Below, one piece after another: positions 4,958 to 6,850 of a DNA stretch of 6,850 bases (position 1 is its first letter; each line of letters begins with the position of its first letter). The position numbers and the translations under genes are program-made. The notes beneath the pieces were generated by a model. The model was given only the letters and a program-made list of their open reading frames with translations. It did no database searches and was not told the origin of the DNA. Source of the DNA: Thermodesulfovibrio sp. (GTDB lineage: Bacteria > Nitrospirota > Thermodesulfovibrionia > Thermodesulfovibrionales > JdFR-85); assembly GCA_027016675.1 (NCBI GenBank), contig JALUSH010000005.1:1-6850 (forward strand), written 5' to 3'.

Positions 4958-6474
4958 TTCTTCTGCTCCTTCAACAGGGACTTCAGTTCAATAGCATCCT
5001 TCATCATCTGAAGGTTATGGGAAAGTTCCCACCAGCCCAGCTTGAAGGATGTGTAATCATGAGCACCTGTCATGGCAGAGGCATATCTTATAGAATTGGA
5101 ATAAAAGAGCCACTGTTTGATCCACATCTTCTCAATATTCTCATCAAAAGGATTTGTATTATCCTCAATGCCCCTCTGCCATGCATCCATCATCAGTTTT
5201 GTTGCTGTCAGTGTCATCTCGTTGGTCTCTTTGATTGTGTTATCCATTTTTGCAAAGTGGGTATTTATCCAGTCAGTGCTATGGCAGGTGTTACAGATTT
5301 TTTTCATACCAGCCTTGCGTCTTTCCTGTTCCTCTTTGGTAATTAAGTAATCTGCAGCAGGCTCATTCATGAATGTGGTGGGCAGTGGAAGACCATCCTT
5401 GTTTCTGATTATTGAGGTATCACCTGATTTAGGCTGTGGGTGTGCATAGATGAGGCCGAAGAGCCTGACCCACAGTCTTGAGCCAAAATCATGGGTTCTT
5501 TCCGCCACCACCTCACCGTCAGGTGTCACAAGGAGACTGCTGTGACAGGCTGCACAGGTGGGAGCCTTGAAGTCCTTTCCCACCGTCCAGGGCACTGCAG
5601 AGAAGTTCCATTCCTCTTTTTTGGACAGATAGATGTTTCCGTGCTTGCTCTCTTTGTAAACATTCCATGCTGGCACATCCGGCGCAAGATGGCACTGGGC
5701 ACATGTATAGGGTTTCCTTGCGATCTCAATGGAGAAGGAATGCCTTGGATGACATGAAGTGCAGGCACCCCTTGAACCGTCAGGGTTGATTCTTCCCACC
5801 CCCTGGTTTGACCAGTGAGGTATATCTGGCACCTCTATCTCACCCATGGCTGTCTTGACCTTCTTCATTCCCTCGACCTTCAACTCTGTGCCATGACATC
5901 CAAGACATGTCTCATGAAGGGTCTCATAGGTCGGGCCTTTTGACAGGAACTCACCATCCCTGTACTCCTTGAGACCTGTGATGGTATTTACAAGGGTAAG
6001 ATATACAGGATTGTCAAGAAGAATCTTTACAGCATAGGCCTTTTTGCTTTTTGAATACTGTCTGACTTCTACAGGGTGGCAGGCATTACAATCATTCGGT
6101 GAGACTATCACATTAATCCTGTATCCCATATGCTGGAAGTTGTCCTTATGTCTGTCAGGATTCTGACTGTGGCACTCATAACAGCCCACAACATAGTTGG
6201 CATATCTCTCCGGAACCTGCTTTGCCGAGATCCGCCTTTCAAGTGTTGGCTTCTGCAGGGCCTCCAGGGGTGTTGTTTTTGCATGTCTGCTTGTAATCCA
6301 ATCCTTTACAATTCCAGGAGTATACATGCTGTGGCAGCCGATACAAGCCTGAGTCTGGGGGCTTATCTTTTCCATGGGGATGTCCTGCGTTTCTGCATAG
6401 AGCGTTTTCGTAAAAAATGATGAAACCAGGAGTAAAAAGAAAATTAAAAAATATCTGATTATCCTGTTACTCAT
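4954..6474 (-). CDS. haoA: Octaheme cytochrome c, hydroxylamine oxidoreductase (HAO) family
   Basis: This 506-residue protein starts with a Sec signal peptide (RIIRYFLIFFLLLVSS, likely cleaved after LYA, residue 27) and is exported to the periplasm. It has eight CXXCH heme sites, with first cysteines at residues 44, 98, 129, 190, 238, 258, 307 and 394. Family segments are clear: NDCNACHPVEVRQYSKS, NQGVGRINPDGSRGACTSCH, PRHSFSIEIARKPYTC and PDVPAWNVYKESKHGN. No heme site is CXXCK, which argues against NrfA and lysine-ligated octaheme nitrite reductases. By family position the fourth site (CLGCH, 190-194) is the catalytic heme. HAO oxidises hydroxylamine, whereas homologues in non-nitrifiers are thought to run reductively on nitrite or NO; the direction is not settled here. 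The start is ATG 6474 (AGGAGG seven bases upstream) or ATG 6477 (four bases); an upstream TTG at 6492 lies before the ribosome binding site. No HaoC, HaoB or c552/c554 gene adjoins it. Confidence 0.93.
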   Translation of the reverse strand: MSNRIIRYFLIFFLLLVSSFFTKTLYAETQDIPMEKISPQTQACIGCHSMYTPGIVKDWITSRHAKTTPLEALQKPTLERRISAKQVPERYANYVVGCYECHSQNPDRHKDNFQHMGYRINVIVSPNDCNACHPVEVRQYSKSKKAYAVKILLDNPVYLTLVNTITGLKEYRDGEFLSKGPTYETLHETCLGCHGTELKVEGMKKVKTAMGEIEVPDIPHWSNQGVGRINPDGSRGACTSCHPRHSFSIEIARKPYTCAQCHLAPDVPAWNVYKESKHGNIYLSKKEEWNFSAVPWTVGKDFKAPTCAACHSSLLVTPDGEVVAERTHDFGSRLWVRLFGLIYAHPQPKSGDTSIIRNKDGLPLPTTFMNEPAADYLITKEEQERRKAGMKKICNTCHSTDWINTHFAKMDNTIKETNEMTLTATKLMMDAWQRGIEDNTNPFDENIEKMWIKQWLFYSNSIRYASAMTGAHDYTSFKLGWWELSHNLQMMKDAIELKSLLKEQKK

Positions 6475-6481
6475 CATAACC

Positions 6482-6487
6482 CCTCCT
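6482..6487 (-). promoter_or_regulatory. Ribosome binding site of the octaheme cytochrome gene
   Basis: AGGAGG on the minus strand lies four bases before the ATG at 6477 and seven before the ATG at 6474. This spacing favours the second ATG (product beginning MSNRIIRYF) and rules out the upstream TTG at 6492, which precedes the site. Confidence 0.75.
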
Positions 6488-6588
6488 TTCAACCTCTAAA
6501 TTAATTAACATATCTAATAACCCTTAGATACAATACAGGACACCTCGTATAAAAGCAATGCTGGATCACTTAATATAGTAACCTTTTT

Positions 6589-6617
6589 TTTATGCTATAG
6601 TACAAATCTATTGTAAA
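6589..6617 (-). promoter_or_regulatory. Candidate promoter of the HAO-like operon
   Basis: On the minus strand TTTACA (6617-6612) is followed after 17 bp by CATAAA (6594-6589). These match five of six -35 and four of six -10 consensus positions. The predicted start near 6582 would give an untranslated leader of about 105 bases. It lies just downstream of the katG terminator, where a new promoter is expected. The surroundings are very AT-rich, so other placements are possible, and no clear FNR, NsrR or HcpR palindrome was found. Confidence 0.3.
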
Positions 6618-6636
6618 GAACAAATTATTTATAAAG

Positions 6637-6671
6637 GCCGAGAGGTGGTGAAGAAGGAACCTCCTCTCGGC
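6637..6671. terminator. Hairpin terminator downstream of katG
   Basis: GCCGAGAGG (6637-6645) pairs perfectly with CCTCTCGGC (6663-6671), a 9-bp GC-rich stem with a 17-base loop. It lies 42-76 bases past the katG stop on the minus strand and is followed there by CTTTATAAATAATTT. The T-rich tail on the plus-strand side (TTTTATTAT) is also good, so it could work in both directions, though no plus-strand gene lies before it. It separates katG from the HAO-like operon. Confidence 0.8.
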
Positions 6672-6712
6672 TTTTATTATCCCTGTGATAAGTCATCAAA
6701 AACCCTCTTATG

Positions 6713-6850
6713 TCACCACCAGACAAGATCAAAACGGTCAAGGTTCATCACCTTGTTCCAAGCAACCACGAAGTCCTTGACAAACTTCTCCTGGTTGTCA
6801 TCCTGGGCATAGAATTCTGAGAGTGCACGAAGCTGGGAATTTGATCCGAA
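6713..6850 (-). CDS. katG: Catalase-peroxidase KatG, C-terminal end (partial)
   Basis: Only the last 45 codons are inside the window; the gene begins beyond the right edge. The reading FGSNSQLRALSEFYAQDD followed by EKFVKDFVVAWNKVMNLDRF is the highly conserved end of bacterial KatG, a heme enzyme of about 720-740 residues that breaks down hydrogen peroxide by catalase and peroxidase reactions. The visible part belongs to the C-terminal, non-catalytic duplicated domain, so the heme ligand and the Met-Tyr-Trp adduct cannot be checked. The product ends in DLVWW rather than the more usual short ending after DRFD. A hairpin follows 42 bases after the TGA, so katG is probably a separate transcription unit from the HAO-like operon, although the two are neighbours in the same direction. 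Confidence 0.93.
   Translation of the reverse strand, partial: FGSNSQLRALSEFYAQDDNQEKFVKDFVVAWNKVMNLDRFDLVWW

Noticed and set aside
4954..6474. Octaheme tetrathionate reductase or octaheme nitrite reductase instead of HAO family
   Set aside because: All eight heme sites are CXXCH, with no CXXCK, and long family segments such as NQGVGRINPDGS and PDVPAWNVYKESKHGN match HAO.

Overview
This 6.85 kb bacterial window has moderate GC and AT-rich spacers. It holds two convergent gene clusters and the tail of a third transcription unit. A heme-rich exported cytochrome, a tpiA-secG pair and a katG gene suggest a Gram-negative-type, anaerobic or facultative bacterium that meets nitrogen oxides and peroxide. 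A Nitrospirota- or Thermodesulfobacteriota-like host is possible. That is only an impression from protein style and gene order; nothing here fixes the taxon.

Bases 1-544 are an AT-rich region with no recognisable gene. It carries a strong Shine-Dalgarno-like sequence on the minus strand near the left edge and a cluster of phased TGACA repeats at 315-350. A promoter at 545-574 would place the transcript start almost on the ATG of tpiA. The plus-strand genes then follow closely: tpiA (triose-phosphate isomerase), secG (translocase subunit), an ABC-2-type exporter pair (ATPase and permease, overlapping) and a nitroreductase-family flavoprotein. The cluster ends at a strong hairpin at 4036-4070, which probably also serves the facing operon.

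On the minus strand, read right to left, the window starts with the last 45 codons of katG (catalase-peroxidase) and a terminator hairpin at 6637-6671. Next comes a three-gene unit: an octaheme cytochrome c of the hydroxylamine oxidoreductase (HAO) family, a flavoprotein with a compact CX2CX2CX5C motif like that of iron-sulfur flavoproteins, and an 85-residue thioredoxin/glutaredoxin-fold protein with a CPAC active site. The first two overlap by ATGA.

The most interesting element is this HAO-family operon. No NapC/NrfH-type quinol dehydrogenase (HaoC), HaoB or cytochrome c552/c554 gene accompanies the octaheme protein in the window. Instead it is coupled to two cytoplasmic redox proteins. A reductive role (nitrite or NO to hydroxylamine or ammonia, or detoxification of reactive nitrogen species) is a reasonable hypothesis but is not shown by the sequence.
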